Below, piece after piece: positions 1-8,837 of a DNA stretch of 64,000 nucleotides. The DNA comes from an uncultured Alphaproteobacteria bacterium. Lineage in GTDB: Bacteria; Pseudomonadota; Alphaproteobacteria; Micavibrionales; Micavibrionaceae. The notes under the pieces are model-generated. The model was not told the origin of the DNA, searched no databases, and worked only from the letters and a program-made list of their open reading frames with translations. Positions within the stretch are counted from its first letter, which is position 1. Every line of letters starts with the position of its first letter. Made by a program: the position numbers and the translations under genes. The stretch is from positions 124,001 to 188,000 of the forward strand of contig CALHAR010000003.1 of NCBI GenBank assembly GCA_937931645.1, written 5' to 3'.

Positions 1-576
1 AGAAATAATAGGAACCTTGACGTTAAGGCAAGTTTCAATCGATTTAGCAATAGCTTCGGCTTGCCCGCGTTCTTCAGCGCCCATGCCAGGATAAGCTCCA
101 GCCGTGTCAACTAGAGTGATGATAGGGAGTTGAAAACGTTCTGCCATTTTCATCAAGCGTTGTGCTTTACGATACCCTTCGGGGCGCGCCATACCAAAGT
201 TATGTTTGACGCGGGACTCTGTATCATGACCGCGCTCTTGCCCCATGATAACAACAGCTTGACCTTGGAAGCGTCCAAGGCCGCCTTGCATGGCATGGTC
301 ATCGGAAAAATTACGATCGCCAGCGAGAGGGGCGTAGTCTTCAATCATACCGTTAATATAATCTGTGTAATGAGGCCGGTTTTGATGACGGGCAACTTTG
401 ACTTTCTGCGCCGGTGTTAGTTTAGAATATGTTTGATTGAGCAGCTTGTTAACCTTGTTTTGCATGCGCGTGACTTCGGCCACGATATCAACATCGGCTT
501 CGCCTTCAAAATTACGAAGTTCGGTAATTTTACCTTCAAGTTCTAAGATTGGTTTTTCAAATTCAAGCTGTGACAT
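1..576 (-). CDS. accA: Acetyl-CoA carboxylase carboxyltransferase subunit alpha (partial, 3' end outside window)
   Basis: The alpha subunit of the carboxyltransferase half of acetyl-CoA carboxylase transfers the carboxyl group from carboxybiotin to acetyl-CoA to make malonyl-CoA, the first committed step of fatty acid synthesis. The first 192 codons are visible on the minus strand from an ATG at 574-576 and the frame stays open to the window edge. Recognisable blocks are the N-terminal helical region beginning MSQLEFEKPI, the segment HQNRPHYTDYI, and the family block LVDTAGAYPGMGAEERGQAE that lines the acyl-CoA site. The neighbour on the 5' side is xerD, read in the same direction but separated by a hairpin at 666-705, so accA probably has its own promoter in 577-665. 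Family assignment is clear; only the C-terminus is unseen. Confidence 0.95.
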   Translation of the reverse strand, partial: MSQLEFEKPILELEGKITELRNFEGEADVDIVAEVTRMQNKVNKLLNQTYSKLTPAQKVKVARHQNRPHYTDYINGMIEDYAPLAGDRNFSDDHAMQGGLGRFQGQAVVIMGQERGHDTESRVKHNFGMARPEGYRKAQRLMKMAERFQLPIITLVDTAGAYPGMGAEERGQAEAIAKSIETCLNVKVPIIS

Positions 577-665
577 ATATCTATTCCAGTTTTAGGGGGA
601 TTCGGTTTTATAAAATCTTTAAGTCTGTACGCTAAGGTGGTGTTTAATAACGCCTTATTCATAGC

Positions 666-705
666 AAATCAGGCAGTATGATACAAGATCTCTACTGCCT
701 GATTT
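666..705 (-). terminator. 13-bp perfect stem hairpin between xerD and accA
   Basis: The arms at 666-678 and 693-705 (AAATCAGGCAGTA and its exact complement) are separated by a 14-base loop. The hairpin lies 22 bases beyond the xerD stop and about 90 bases upstream of the accA start, the right place for the xerD terminator. The T-run after the stem is short, so rho-independent activity is an inference. Confidence 0.6.
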
Positions 706-727
706 AAAATGTTATTATGCTAGAAAA

Positions 728-1720
728 TTACTTGCTAGTGCCGTCTTTGGCAATAGGATGATTCTCTTCAACTGTCTCTTTAAGATTCTCACTCATGATA
801 TGTGTGTAGATTTGTGTTGTTGCAATGTCGGCATGGCCAAGCATTTTCTGAACAGAACGTAAATCTGCACCACGGCTTAAGAGGTGTGTTGCAAAAGCGT
901 GACGAAGGATATGCGGACTAACGCGGGCTTCTTCAACTTCAGCGTTACGGGCAAGGTCTTTCAATAATTGTGCAAAACGCTGACGAGTCAGGTGACCACT
1001 TTCAGACGTTTTGGACGGGAAGAAAGATTTATCTTGTGCCGCTTTGTTTTCGATACCAATAAACTGCTCACGAACAGCGAGGTAGTTTTTAACTGCTTTT
1101 TGAGCTGGCTCAGAAACTGGGATCATACGCTCACGACCACCTTTACCTTCAATCATTAAGAACTCTGAATTCTCACCGATTGCAGACATAGGTAAGCCAA
1201 CAAGCTCAGAAACACGAAGTCCTGTTGCATAAAGAAGCTCAAGCAAGCAAACCAAACGGATGCTGTCTGAACCACCGCCATGTGCTGCTGTTTTAATTAA
1301 TTGAGCAACTTCTGCTTCACTTAATGTTTTTGGCAATGTACGGCCTTGTTTAGGGCTTTTGATTGTTGTTGTTGGATCGTCAGAGCGTGCCCCTTCAGAC
1401 ACAAGGTAACGATAATATTGACGCATCGCAGATAAGCGACGAGCAACTGTACGGACAGCAATTTGAGCTTTGTTCTCACCTTTGGTGTGAATTTTATGAG
1501 TTAGATACTCAATATAAGCTTTCAACTCTTCAGTTGTTGCTGTGTTTAAATCGGTTTTTTTCTCACTACGCAGGTACTGTGTAACATCTGCAAGATCGCG
1601 CCAGTAGGCCTGACGAGTATTCATTGCAGCACCACGTTCAGCGGTTAGCATATCAAGAAAAGCCTCTACACTTGCGTGTAGATCTGGTTTTGGCATTTTT
1701 GGGCGTCCTGGACGAGCCAT
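728..1720 (-). CDS. xerD: Site-specific tyrosine recombinase XerD
   Basis: A tyrosine recombinase of 330 residues that, with XerC, resolves chromosome dimers at dif. The N-terminal SAM-like DNA-binding domain spans roughly residues 12-110 and the catalytic domain roughly 135-315. All catalytic residues are visible: Arg in ATGLRVSEL, Lys in KGGRERMIPV, the HxxR motif in SPHILRHAFATHLL, the second His in KMLGHADI and the Tyr nucleophile in TTQIYTH. A strong Shine-Dalgarno (AAAGGAGAA, just upstream of the ATG at 1718-1720) decides the start. The short arginine/proline-rich leader MARPGRPKMPKP is slightly unusual. Its place opposite aroK-aroB, with no excisionase, cargo or att repeats, supports the housekeeping enzyme rather than a phage or island integrase. 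XerC is not in the window. Confidence 0.93.
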   Translation of the reverse strand: MARPGRPKMPKPDLHASVEAFLDMLTAERGAAMNTRQAYWRDLADVTQYLRSEKKTDLNTATTEELKAYIEYLTHKIHTKGENKAQIAVRTVARRLSAMRQYYRYLVSEGARSDDPTTTIKSPKQGRTLPKTLSEAEVAQLIKTAAHGGGSDSIRLVCLLELLYATGLRVSELVGLPMSAIGENSEFLMIEGKGGRERMIPVSEPAQKAVKNYLAVREQFIGIENKAAQDKSFFPSKTSESGHLTRQRFAQLLKDLARNAEVEEARVSPHILRHAFATHLLSRGADLRSVQKMLGHADIATTQIYTHIMSENLKETVEENHPIAKDGTSK

Positions 1721-2403
1721 AGTATATTCTCCTTTAGTTTTTTATAACATCATCAGGTAAGCTAGGTTTTAGCTATCTGATAAGTTAGATTAATTAACCC
1801 CACTTTACCTAGGCTTTTCAACATATTAAATATGTTTTCCTCCGATATATCCACCGAAGATTTTACCTAAGTTCTGCTCACAACATAATCAATAAATTTA
1901 GACCTGCATAGTTGTTATTATTAGTTTTATCTTGCAAATCTAACTGAACTTTTCTTGTAGTAAATCTACCGTTTGAGTTCAATATTTATATGTTTTTCAT
2001 AAACATTAACGGGATTATTGGAAAATTAAGCCTGTTTGTCAAGTGGTGATTTCAAAAAATTAACTTTATTTTGTGCTTTTTTATGCAATGGGAGCTAATA
2101 GGGGGTAACTTACCGTAAGGGTAAAGAGTATTTCCTCCCTTCCTGTTATGTTTAAGTGATTGTAAAAAAACAAAAACATTCTACATTTGATTGTTAACCT
2201 TCTTCTCGGTTTACGTTCTGGAAAAAGGATATTTTATCCTTACGTTCACCTGTGGAAATTAAAGCGTTATGTTATATTTTTCTTACTTTTTCGTGAAAAC
2301 ATACTCTTGTAATAGTAAAAGAGTGATGATTCTGGTAAATTAATTTTTTTATCCGTCGTTTAGTTTAAAGAACGATAAGTTAAATTAAAAAAGGTTTATG
2401 AAG
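1721..2403. other. Long AT-rich intergenic region, no gene seen
   Basis: About 680 bases between xerD and the next small ORF. No ORF with a plausible ribosome site and no recognised structured RNA was found. The stretch has runs of A and T and the imperfect palindrome CTTACCGTAAG near 2110. It presumably contains the xerD promoter. A small RNA cannot be excluded by eye. Confidence 0.4.
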
Positions 2404-2541
2404 TTACTTTTGAAAATGATCAGCAGTGAAGGTTTCAGTTTTTTCAGTTTGGCGAACAGGCACATCAGTAATGGCAACATACCCAAACCCACCTATGAGA
2501 GCTAGTAAGACCAGAAGAGAGAATATTTTTACAAACATCAT
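2404..2541 (-). CDS. Small single-pass membrane protein upstream of xerD (45 aa)
   Basis: A 45-codon ORF starting at tandem ATGs (2536-2541) and ending with TAA at 2404-2406. The protein has a short basic N-terminus (MMFVK), a single hydrophobic segment (IFSLLVLLALIGGFGYVAI, residues 6-24) and a short polar tail ending in ADHFQK. From memory, alphaproteobacteria often carry a similar tiny protein between xerD and aroK, with a hydrophobic segment followed by an Asp-(Ile/Val)-Pro motif; here the motif is TDVPV. This gene matches that position and form. Its function is unknown. No strong ribosome site is evident, so expression is inferred from the coding pattern and position. Confidence 0.6.
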   Translation of the reverse strand: MMFVKIFSLLVLLALIGGFGYVAITDVPVRQTEKTETFTADHFQK

Positions 2542-2649
2542 TATTGAGTAGCCTTGCTTTGTTTTTAAATTATTTAATATGGCCGATAATAAAGAAGTGT
2601 CTTGGTGAATGCAATTGAACTTTTGTACGTTCTATGGCAAGAGAAGCCG

Positions 2650-3213
2650 ATGGATATAAAGTTAAAATTAGAGTTTCTACGTAAAAGGTTGAAGCGTCCT
2701 ATTGTTCTTGTTGGGTTAATGGGGGCAGGTAAAACATCTGTGGGAGAAGCATTGGCTCAATCATTACATTTAAATTTTATTGATTCTGATGATGTAGTGA
2801 CGAGGAGCGCAGGCTGTTCTATTGCAGATATATTTAAGCATGAGGGAGAAGATTCCTTTAGAGAGCTAGAACGACAAGCTATTCTTAATCTTTCTGAAGG
2901 GGGAGATGTTAAGGTCATTGGTACAGGTGGTGGGGCGTTCATGAATGTTGAAACTCGTACAGCCATTCAGTCAAAAACGTTGTCTGTGTTCCTAAATGCT
3001 GCTTTAGATGTTTTGGTGAAACGTGTGGGCGGCGGCGAGGGGCGCCCTTTATTTGACGGAAAAGAGCCGGAGGCTGTTTTAGAAGAGTTGATGGCGCAAC
3101 GTTACCCTATATATAGTCAGGCTCACTTATCTGTGCCGACCTATGACGAGCCGTTAGAGGAAACATTGAATAGAGTGCAGCAAGCTCTATACAGCCAGCT
3201 TATGGTTGGTTAA
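2650..3213 (+). CDS. aroK: Shikimate kinase
   Basis: Phosphorylates shikimate at the 3-hydroxyl with ATP, the fifth step of the chorismate pathway. The P-loop GLMGAGKTS lies near residues 23-31, the shikimate-binding DSDD follows about 25 residues later, and the GTGGGAF and RPLF(DG) blocks are present, giving a 187-residue protein of normal length. The open frame extends back to a TTG at 2602, but the ATG at 2650 is preferred because it gives the usual short N-terminus and is preceded by AAGAGAAG. It is followed after 10 bases by aroB, the classic aroKB pair. The 3' gene and motif set leave little doubt about identity. Confidence 0.93.
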   Translation: MDIKLKLEFLRKRLKRPIVLVGLMGAGKTSVGEALAQSLHLNFIDSDDVVTRSAGCSIADIFKHEGEDSFRELERQAILNLSEGGDVKVIGTGGGAFMNVETRTAIQSKTLSVFLNAALDVLVKRVGGGEGRPLFDGKEPEAVLEELMAQRYPIYSQAHLSVPTYDEPLEETLNRVQQALYSQLMVG

Positions 3214-3223
3214 TATCATCTCT

Positions 3224-4339
3224 ATGGCACAAAATACAAAAATAGTTCACGTGGGTTTGAAGGATCGTTCCTATGATATCCATATTGGTAAGGGCATATT
3301 ACAACATGCCGCAGACATTATCCCTGACGCGTATTTAGGTAAAAAAACTTTCATTCTTTATGATGAAAACACCTATCCTTATGTTCAAGTTTTGGAAGAG
3401 GCTTTAGCGGGTAAAGTTTTGGAGTCAAGAACTTTGAGCCTTAAAGGTGGTGAGCCAACAAAGTCGTATGATGGTTTACAAAAAGTTATCGACTGGTTGT
3501 TGGATAATAAAGTTGACCGCCAAAGTGTTTTGATTGCCGTTGGCGGCGGCGTTATTGGTGACCTTGGTGGATTTGCAGCATCAATTATTATGCGGGGTAT
3601 TCCGTTCATTCAAGTGCCAACGACTTTATTGGCGCAGGTTGATAGTTCTGTCGGTGGTAAAACTGGTATCAATACTGCGCAAGGTAAAAACTTAGTGGGA
3701 AGTTTTTATCAACCTAAAGCAGTACTTTGCGACATTTGTACGCTTGGCACGTTACCCGAACGTCAGCTGTTGGCGGGTTATGCGGAAATTGTAAAATATG
3801 GACTAATCAATGATTTATCATTTTTTGAATGGCTGGAAGGAAATAGTGGAGCGGTCTTAGCGTTAGAAGCTGAGGCGATTGGCTATGCTGTTGAAATGTC
3901 GTGTAAAGCCAAGGCGGCTATTGTTGCCGCAGATGAACATGAAAAAGGGCAACGAGCGTTGCTTAATTTAGGTCATACATTCGGCCATGCATTAGAAGCG
4001 GCGGCACATTATGACGGACGATTGTTACATGGTGAAGCGGTAGCGATTGGCATGATGATGGCTTTTGATTTATCTCATAAAATGGGGCTTTGCTCTCAAG
4101 AAGACCTGAGTCGTGTTGCGGCACATTTAAAAGCGTGCGGTTTGAAAATAAAAACATCAGAAATTGTGCCTCTTATTAAACAAAGTGGCGAAGAATTGGT
4201 TGCCTTGATGGCGGGTGATAAAAAAGCGATTGATAATAAAATTGGTTTTATTTTGACACACGGTATTGGACAAGCTTTCCAAGATTTTGATGTTAATTTG
4301 AACAGCGTTCAACAAGTTCTTGAAGAGAGTTCTAGATAA
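3224..4339 (+). CDS. aroB: 3-dehydroquinate synthase
   Basis: Converts DAHP to 3-dehydroquinate using NAD+ and a divalent metal in the cytoplasm; second step of chorismate synthesis. Visible family blocks are GGGVIGDLGGFAAS (NAD binding), PTTLLAQVDSSVGGKTG (substrate site), KYGLI and the metal ligands Glu in YAEIVKYG, His in NLGHTFGHALE and His in LLHGEAVAIGM. The ATG at 3224 is preferred over the upstream in-frame TTG at 3206, which would overlap the end of aroK. The length of 371 residues is typical. The stop codon is immediately followed by the ATG of the next gene, so aroK, aroB and the CNNM gene look like one transcription unit. Confidence 0.95.
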   Translation: MAQNTKIVHVGLKDRSYDIHIGKGILQHAADIIPDAYLGKKTFILYDENTYPYVQVLEEALAGKVLESRTLSLKGGEPTKSYDGLQKVIDWLLDNKVDRQSVLIAVGGGVIGDLGGFAASIIMRGIPFIQVPTTLLAQVDSSVGGKTGINTAQGKNLVGSFYQPKAVLCDICTLGTLPERQLLAGYAEIVKYGLINDLSFFEWLEGNSGAVLALEAEAIGYAVEMSCKAKAAIVAADEHEKGQRALLNLGHTFGHALEAAAHYDGRLLHGEAVAIGMMMAFDLSHKMGLCSQEDLSRVAAHLKACGLKIKTSEIVPLIKQSGEELVALMAGDKKAIDNKIGFILTHGIGQAFQDFDVNLNSVQQVLEESSR

Positions 4340-5608
4340 ATGAGTTTATGGGTTTCGGCAGGAATAGTTTTTATTCTTCTTCTTTTATCAGGCTTTTTTT
4401 CAGGATCGGAAACGGCGCTGACGGCGGCGTCAAAGTCACGACTACATAATTTAGAAAAAGAAGGTAATAAACGCGCAGGGCTGGTGAATAAAATCAGGTT
4501 GCGTAAAGATCGTATGATTGGCGCCTTATTACTGGGTAATAATTTAGTTAATATTTTAGCCTCGGCCTTTGCAACCAGTGTTTTGATTGGGTTATTTGGT
4601 GAGGCAGGTGTTTTTTACGCCACATTAATAATGACATTACTAGTTTTAATCTTTGCAGAAGTTTTACCAAAAACATATGCAATGAAGCATGCGGATAGCA
4701 TGTCAATGGCGATTGCGCCGGTTATGCGCGTGGTTATTTGGGTGTTCTTTCCTGTTGCAGAAATTGTGAACAAGATTGTTTGTTTTGTTTTACGGCTGTT
4801 CGGTGCAGATATGAATAGAGCAGCAGGCGGGTCGCACATGGAAGTTCTGCGCGGTGTTATTGATTTGCATGAAGGTGTAGATGATGAGACGCAAACTCAA
4901 CGGGCGATGTTGCGTTCTATTTTAGATCTGTTTGATGTTGATGTTGAAGAAATAATGACGCACCGAAAAAATGTTTTGATGTTAGATGCGTCTGATTCTA
5001 TCGATAAAATAATCGAAGCCTCATTTGATAGCCCCTATACGCGGATGCCTGTGTATCGCGAAGATACAGATAATATTATTGGTGTTTTACATGCAAAAGC
5101 GTTGATGCGTGAGATAAAAACGCGTGAACGTAATCAAGAAGATATTGAAACACTTGATATTGAATCATTGGTTACTGATCCGTGGTTTGTACCTGAATCA
5201 ACCACGCTTCATGACCAATTACAGGCTTTTAAGCTGCGCCGTGAACATTTTGCTGTGGTGGTAGATGAGTATGGAAGCTTTATGGGGATTGTAACACTTG
5301 AAGATATTCTTGAAGAAATTGTTGGTGAAATTGATGATGAACATGATGAAACCGTTATTGGAGTGCGTAAGCAAACCGATGGGAGTTATCTGGTTGATGG
5401 TGATGTAACTATTCGTGATTTGAACCGTGAATTTGAATGGGAATTACCCGATGATGAAGATTACTCAACCTTAGCGGGTTTAATTATCCATGAGGCACAA
5501 ACTGTACCTGAAAAAGGGCAGAGCTTTACATTCTTTGATTTTAGGTTTGATATTGTTAAACGCCAACGCAATCAGTTAAGGTTAATACGTGTTAAGGCGT
5601 CGAAGTAG
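4340..5608 (+). CDS. CNNM/CorC (HlyC/TlyC-like) family membrane protein with CBS pair
   Basis: A 422-residue protein with an N-terminal DUF21/CNNM transmembrane domain (about residues 1-190; first segment LWVSAGIVFILLLLSGFFSG, plus the family motif SGSETALTAAS), a CBS pair (about 200-330; includes YTRMPVYRE and HFAVVVDEYGSFMGIVTLED) and a C-terminal CorC/HlyC domain (about 340-420; VDGDVTIRDLN, TLAGLI). Such proteins are linked to magnesium or other divalent cation export; older names call them haemolysin-like. The ATG abuts the aroB stop codon with no gap, implying co-transcription. A similar gene often follows aroB in alphaproteobacteria, so the position is normal. The substrate is not determinable from sequence. 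Confidence 0.9.
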   Translation: MSLWVSAGIVFILLLLSGFFSGSETALTAASKSRLHNLEKEGNKRAGLVNKIRLRKDRMIGALLLGNNLVNILASAFATSVLIGLFGEAGVFYATLIMTLLVLIFAEVLPKTYAMKHADSMSMAIAPVMRVVIWVFFPVAEIVNKIVCFVLRLFGADMNRAAGGSHMEVLRGVIDLHEGVDDETQTQRAMLRSILDLFDVDVEEIMTHRKNVLMLDASDSIDKIIEASFDSPYTRMPVYREDTDNIIGVLHAKALMREIKTRERNQEDIETLDIESLVTDPWFVPESTTLHDQLQAFKLRREHFAVVVDEYGSFMGIVTLEDILEEIVGEIDDEHDETVIGVRKQTDGSYLVDGDVTIRDLNREFEWELPDDEDYSTLAGLIIHEAQTVPEKGQSFTFFDFRFDIVKRQRNQLRLIRVKASK

Positions 5609-5653
5609 AGTATAGTTGAATTATAAAAAATTTAAATTAAACGAGGAAAGATA

Positions 5654-5917
5654 ATGATGGTTAAGTTTTTAATATTAAGCTTTATTGTGTTGGTAGGGAC
5701 AAGCTCAACGACTTTTGCACAGTTTGACGCAACTCCTACTTACAACAATGATCAGTGGCGCACAGGGATTGATGGTAAGGTTAAGCCCACCTATAACAAT
5801 GATCAGTGGCGAGCAGGAATCGACGGTAAGGTTAAGCCCACCTATAACAATGATCAGTGGCGAACAGGAATCGACGGTAAGGTTAAGCCTACTTATAACA
5901 ACGATCAGTGGAGATAA
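5654..5917 (+). CDS. Small secreted peptide made of 17-residue tandem repeats
   Basis: An 87-residue protein with a clear signal peptide (MMVKFLILSFIVLVGTSSTTFA, cleavage predicted before Gln23) followed by three full copies and one partial copy of the unit PTYNNDQWRTGIDGKVK. A good ribosome site (GAGGAAAG) precedes the ATGs at 5654 and 5657. Nothing in the mature part other than the repeat is present: no cysteines, no lipobox, no transmembrane segment. I do not recognise the family. The Trp/Tyr/Asn-rich repeat with Lys-Val-Lys linkers suggests a periplasmic or extracellular peptide that is cell-wall associated or polymerising, but this is speculation. It ends 6 bases before the convergent secA stop. 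It is probably transcribed with or just after the CNNM gene. Confidence 0.75.
   Translation: MMVKFLILSFIVLVGTSSTTFAQFDATPTYNNDQWRTGIDGKVKPTYNNDQWRAGIDGKVKPTYNNDQWRTGIDGKVKPTYNNDQWR
5735..5914 (+). repeat. 51-bp in-frame tandem repeat (3.5 copies)
   Basis: Units at 5735-5785, 5786-5836, 5837-5887 and a partial unit at 5888-5914. Copies two and three are nearly identical at the nucleotide level (differing mainly at GAGCAGG versus GAACAGG), while the first differs more, which points to recent duplication by slippage or unequal exchange. The period is a multiple of three, so copy-number change keeps the reading frame. Confidence 0.9.
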
Positions 5918-5923
5918 AGAACC

Positions 5924-8650
5924 TTAAGTTACTTTACCATGGCAGTGCTTATATTTGTTACCTGATCCGCAAGGGCAAGGTGTGTTACGAGAGATTTTCC
6001 CCCATGTGTCTGGATCGGCGGCATCAAACGCCACCTTGTTCGGGAAAGGTTTTACGGCAGTGGGTGCGCCTGTATTTTCAGGACGTGATGTTCCCATGAG
6101 AGCTGGATCAACTCGACCTTCGTTTGTGCGTTGTTGGTTTTGTTTATCTAAAGCCTCTATTATATTAGGGTCAATATTGATCTCAACCATGCTTAAGGTT
6201 TGCGTTACGGTTTCACGCATTTTATTAAGCATGCTTTCTAGGTACGCAAAGGCTTCGGCTTTATACTCGTTTAAAGGGTCGCGTTGACCAAAGGCACGCA
6301 AGTTAATACCTTGACGTAAATGGTCGAGAGCAAGAAGATGTTCTTTCCAATTTTGGTCTAAAATCTGTAAGACAAAAGATTTCTGCAAGTGACGCCATGT
6401 TTCTAGGCCAGCCAAATCTTTTTTATCTTTGAATTTTCTGTCTGATCTTTCTTCTATGCGTTCCAATATTTCATTATCGGCGATCCCTTCTTCTTTTGCC
6501 CAGTCGGCAATGGGAAGATCAAGGTTTAATAAGCGTTGTGTTTCGCTTGTTAAAGTGTCGGTGTCCCATTGCTCAGCATAAGCTTTTTCAGGAATGCAAC
6601 TGTAAACTAAATCTTCTATAACCTCATGACGCATGTCATCGACAAGCTCGTCAAGATCGTCACCAGCTTCCATGATTTCACGACGTTGATCGTAAATAAC
6701 TTTACGTTGGTCATTCATAACATTGTCGTATTTGAGCAAGTTTTTACGCATCTCAAAGTTTTGTTGCTCAACGCGGCCTTGTGCTTTTTCTAAGGCTTTA
6801 GATAACCAAGGGTGGGTGAGGGCTTCGCCTTCTTTTAAGCCAATATTACTTTTTAAGAGTGAGGCCATTTTATCTGCGGCGAAGATACGCATAAGGTCAT
6901 CTTCGGTAGATAAGAAGAAGGCTGTAAACCCAGGGTCACCTTGACGTCCTGCACGGCCACGAAGCTGGTTGTCAATACGGCGAGATTCGTGACGTTCTGT
7001 TCCCATGACGCATAAACCGCCTGCTTCATGAACAATGTCTTTGTTTACGGCAATTTCAGCTTTAATTTTCTCAATAGCGTCTTTTTTCTTGTCGTCAGAC
7101 CAGTCCTCTTTGACCTCGTTGACGATACGCATATCTAAGTTGCCACCAAGTTGAATGTCTGTCCCACGACCAGCCATGTTGGTAGCGATAGTTACAGATC
7201 CAGGTGCGCCGGCTTGAGCAATAATAGTGGCTTCTTGTTCATGGTAACGCGCGTTAAGAACGTTATGTTTTACTTTACGTTTTTTGAGGAGTGACGACAG
7301 AATTTCTGATTTTTCAATTGATGTTGTTCCAACCAAAACGGGTTGGTTACGGTCTTGGCATTCACGGATTAGTTCGGCGATAGCCTCAAACTTTTCATCG
7401 AATGATTTATAAATTTTATCATCATCATCTATACGAGCGATTGGCCTATTTGTTGGGATTTCAACAACGCCAAGAGTGTAGATTTGTGCAAATTCTTCAG
7501 CTTCAGTCAGGGCGGTTCCGGTCATGCCTGATAGCTTGGGGTATAGGCGGAAGTAATTCTGGAAGGTGATAGAGGCTAAGGTTTGATTCTCGTTTTGAAT
7601 CTTTACGCCTTCTTTGGATTCTAGGGCTTGGTGAAGACCATCAGAATAGCGGCGACCTTCCATCATGCGGCCTGTAAATTCATCAATGATAACAACTTTA
7701 CCATCTTTAATGATGTAGTCTGTATCTAAGGAAAATAGCTTATGAGCGCGCAAAGCCTGAGCAACATGGTGAACCAGTGATATATTGTGAGGGTCGTATA
7801 AGTTTCCGCTTTCAATCAATCCGTGCTTTTCTAAAAGCCCTTCGACTTTAACGTTACCTTCTTCGTTTAAATTAACGGTTTTTGTTTTTTCATCTAAGTC
7901 ATAATCACTTGGTGATAATTCAGGGATGAGGACGTTTACTTTATTGTAAAGATCTGTTGATCCTTCGGAAGGACCAGAAATAATAAGAGGTGTTCTGGCT
8001 TCATCAATAAGAATAGAGTCAACTTCATCAACGATGGCGAAGTTGAAATCGCGCTGTACCATGTCTTCCAAACGGAATTTCATGTTATCGCGCAAGTAAT
8101 CAAAACCAAATTCGTTATTTGTGCCGTAGGTTATATCTGCCGCGTAAGCGTTGCGACGATCTTCATCTGACATATTGGCGATAATGCATTGACAAGAAAG
8201 GCCAAGAAAGTTGTAAACCTGTGCCATCCATTCAGAGTCGCGACTAGCGAGGTAATCATTGACGGTAACAATATGCACACCTTTACCTTCGATGGCATTA
8301 AGGTAGGCGGCGAGGGTAGAAACAAGTGTTTTACCTTCTCCTGTTTTCATTTCGGCAATTTTACCCTGATGCAGGCAAAGCCCACCAATAAGTTGAACAT
8401 CGAAATGGCGTTGACCAAGGGTACGTTTTGCGGCTTCACGTACGGTTGCGAAAGCTTCAACTGTTATGTCATCTAGCGTTTCGCCTTCTTTAAGGCGATT
8501 GCGATATTCTACGGTTTTAGCCTTTAATTCATCGTCTGATAATTTTTCAAAATCAGGTTCAATATCGTTTATAGGCGCGATGAGCGTACTCAAACGTTTG
8601 AGTTCTCTATCATTGCTGGAGCCGAATATTTTTTGAGCCAGTTTTAACAC
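5924..8650 (-). CDS. secA: Preprotein translocase ATPase SecA
   Basis: The SecYEG motor ATPase that drives secretion of unfolded preproteins. At 908 residues it is full length. Walker A is [10 protein letters not shown], Walker B is [16 protein letters not shown], helicase motifs [14 protein letters not shown] and [11 protein letters not shown] lie in the second nucleotide-binding fold, and the C-terminus ends in the zinc-binding SEC-C motif [14 protein letters not shown], which binds SecB and phospholipid. The start is a GTG at 8648-8650 preceded by AAGGAAAG at good spacing. The gene converges on the repeat peptide and diverges from the parvulin gene at 8838, a conserved alphaproteobacterial arrangement. 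Confidence 0.97.
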   Translation of the reverse strand: MLKLAQKIFGSSNDRELKRLSTLIAPINDIEPDFEKLSDDELKAKTVEYRNRLKEGETLDDITVEAFATVREAAKRTLGQRHFDVQLIGGLCLHQGKIAEMKTGEGKTLVSTLAAYLNAIEGKGVHIVTVNDYLASRDSEWMAQVYNFLGLSCQCIIANMSDEDRRNAYAADITYGTNNEFGFDYLRDNMKFRLEDMVQRDFNFAIVDEVDSILIDEARTPLIISGPSEGSTDLYNKVNVLIPELSPSDYDLDEKTKTVNLNEEGNVKVEGLLEKHGLIESGNLYDPHNISLVHHVAQALRAHKLFSLDTDYIIKDGKVVIIDEFTGRMMEGRRYSDGLHQALESKEGVKIQNENQTLASITFQNYFRLYPKLSGMTGTALTEAEEFAQIYTLGVVEIPTNRPIARIDDDDKIYKSFDEKFEAIAELIRECQDRNQPVLVGTTSIEKSEILSSLLKKRKVKHNVLNARYHEQEATIIAQAGAPGSVTIATNMAGRGTDIQLGGNLDMRIVNEVKEDWSDDKKKDAIEKIKAEIAVNKDIVHEAGGLCVMGTERHESRRIDNQLRGRAGRQGDPGFTAFFLSTEDDLMRIFAADKMASLLKSNIGLKEGEALTHPWLSKALEKAQGRVEQQNFEMRKNLLKYDNVMNDQRKVIYDQRREIMEAGDDLDELVDDMRHEVIEDLVYSCIPEKAYAEQWDTDTLTSETQRLLNLDLPIADWAKEEGIADNEILERIEERSDRKFKDKKDLAGLETWRHLQKSFVLQILDQNWKEHLLALDHLRQGINLRAFGQRDPLNEYKAEAFAYLESMLNKMRETVTQTLSMVEINIDPNIIEALDKQNQQRTNEGRVDPALMGTSRPENTGAPTAVKPFPNKVAFDAADPDTWGKISRNTPCPCGSGNKYKHCHGKVT

Positions 8651-8837
8651 GTATATCTTTCCTTATAATGAGCGTTTCTTTATATAGTCCGCACCGCCCT
8701 TCACGTCAATGGAGGCAAACCTTTTGTCACAATATAATCACATTATAAATAACAATATTGCTTGCCTTACTATGCTGAAAGGTGCAGATTTCATGAAAGA
8801 TTCATATTAACTAGATAAATAAGAGGTTCATTTTACA

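Noticed and set aside
728-1720. XerD as an integrase of a mobile element
   Set aside because: Chromosomal locus next to aroKB, no att repeats, cargo or excisionase; all features match the housekeeping recombinase.
1721-2403. Possible structured small RNA (6S or SRP-like) in the xerD-aroK gap
   Set aside because: No recognisable conserved motif or convincing long-range pairing by eye; left as plain intergenic DNA.
8189-8476. 95-codon plus-strand ORF inside secA
   Set aside because: Antisense shadow of a well-conserved gene with no ribosome site.
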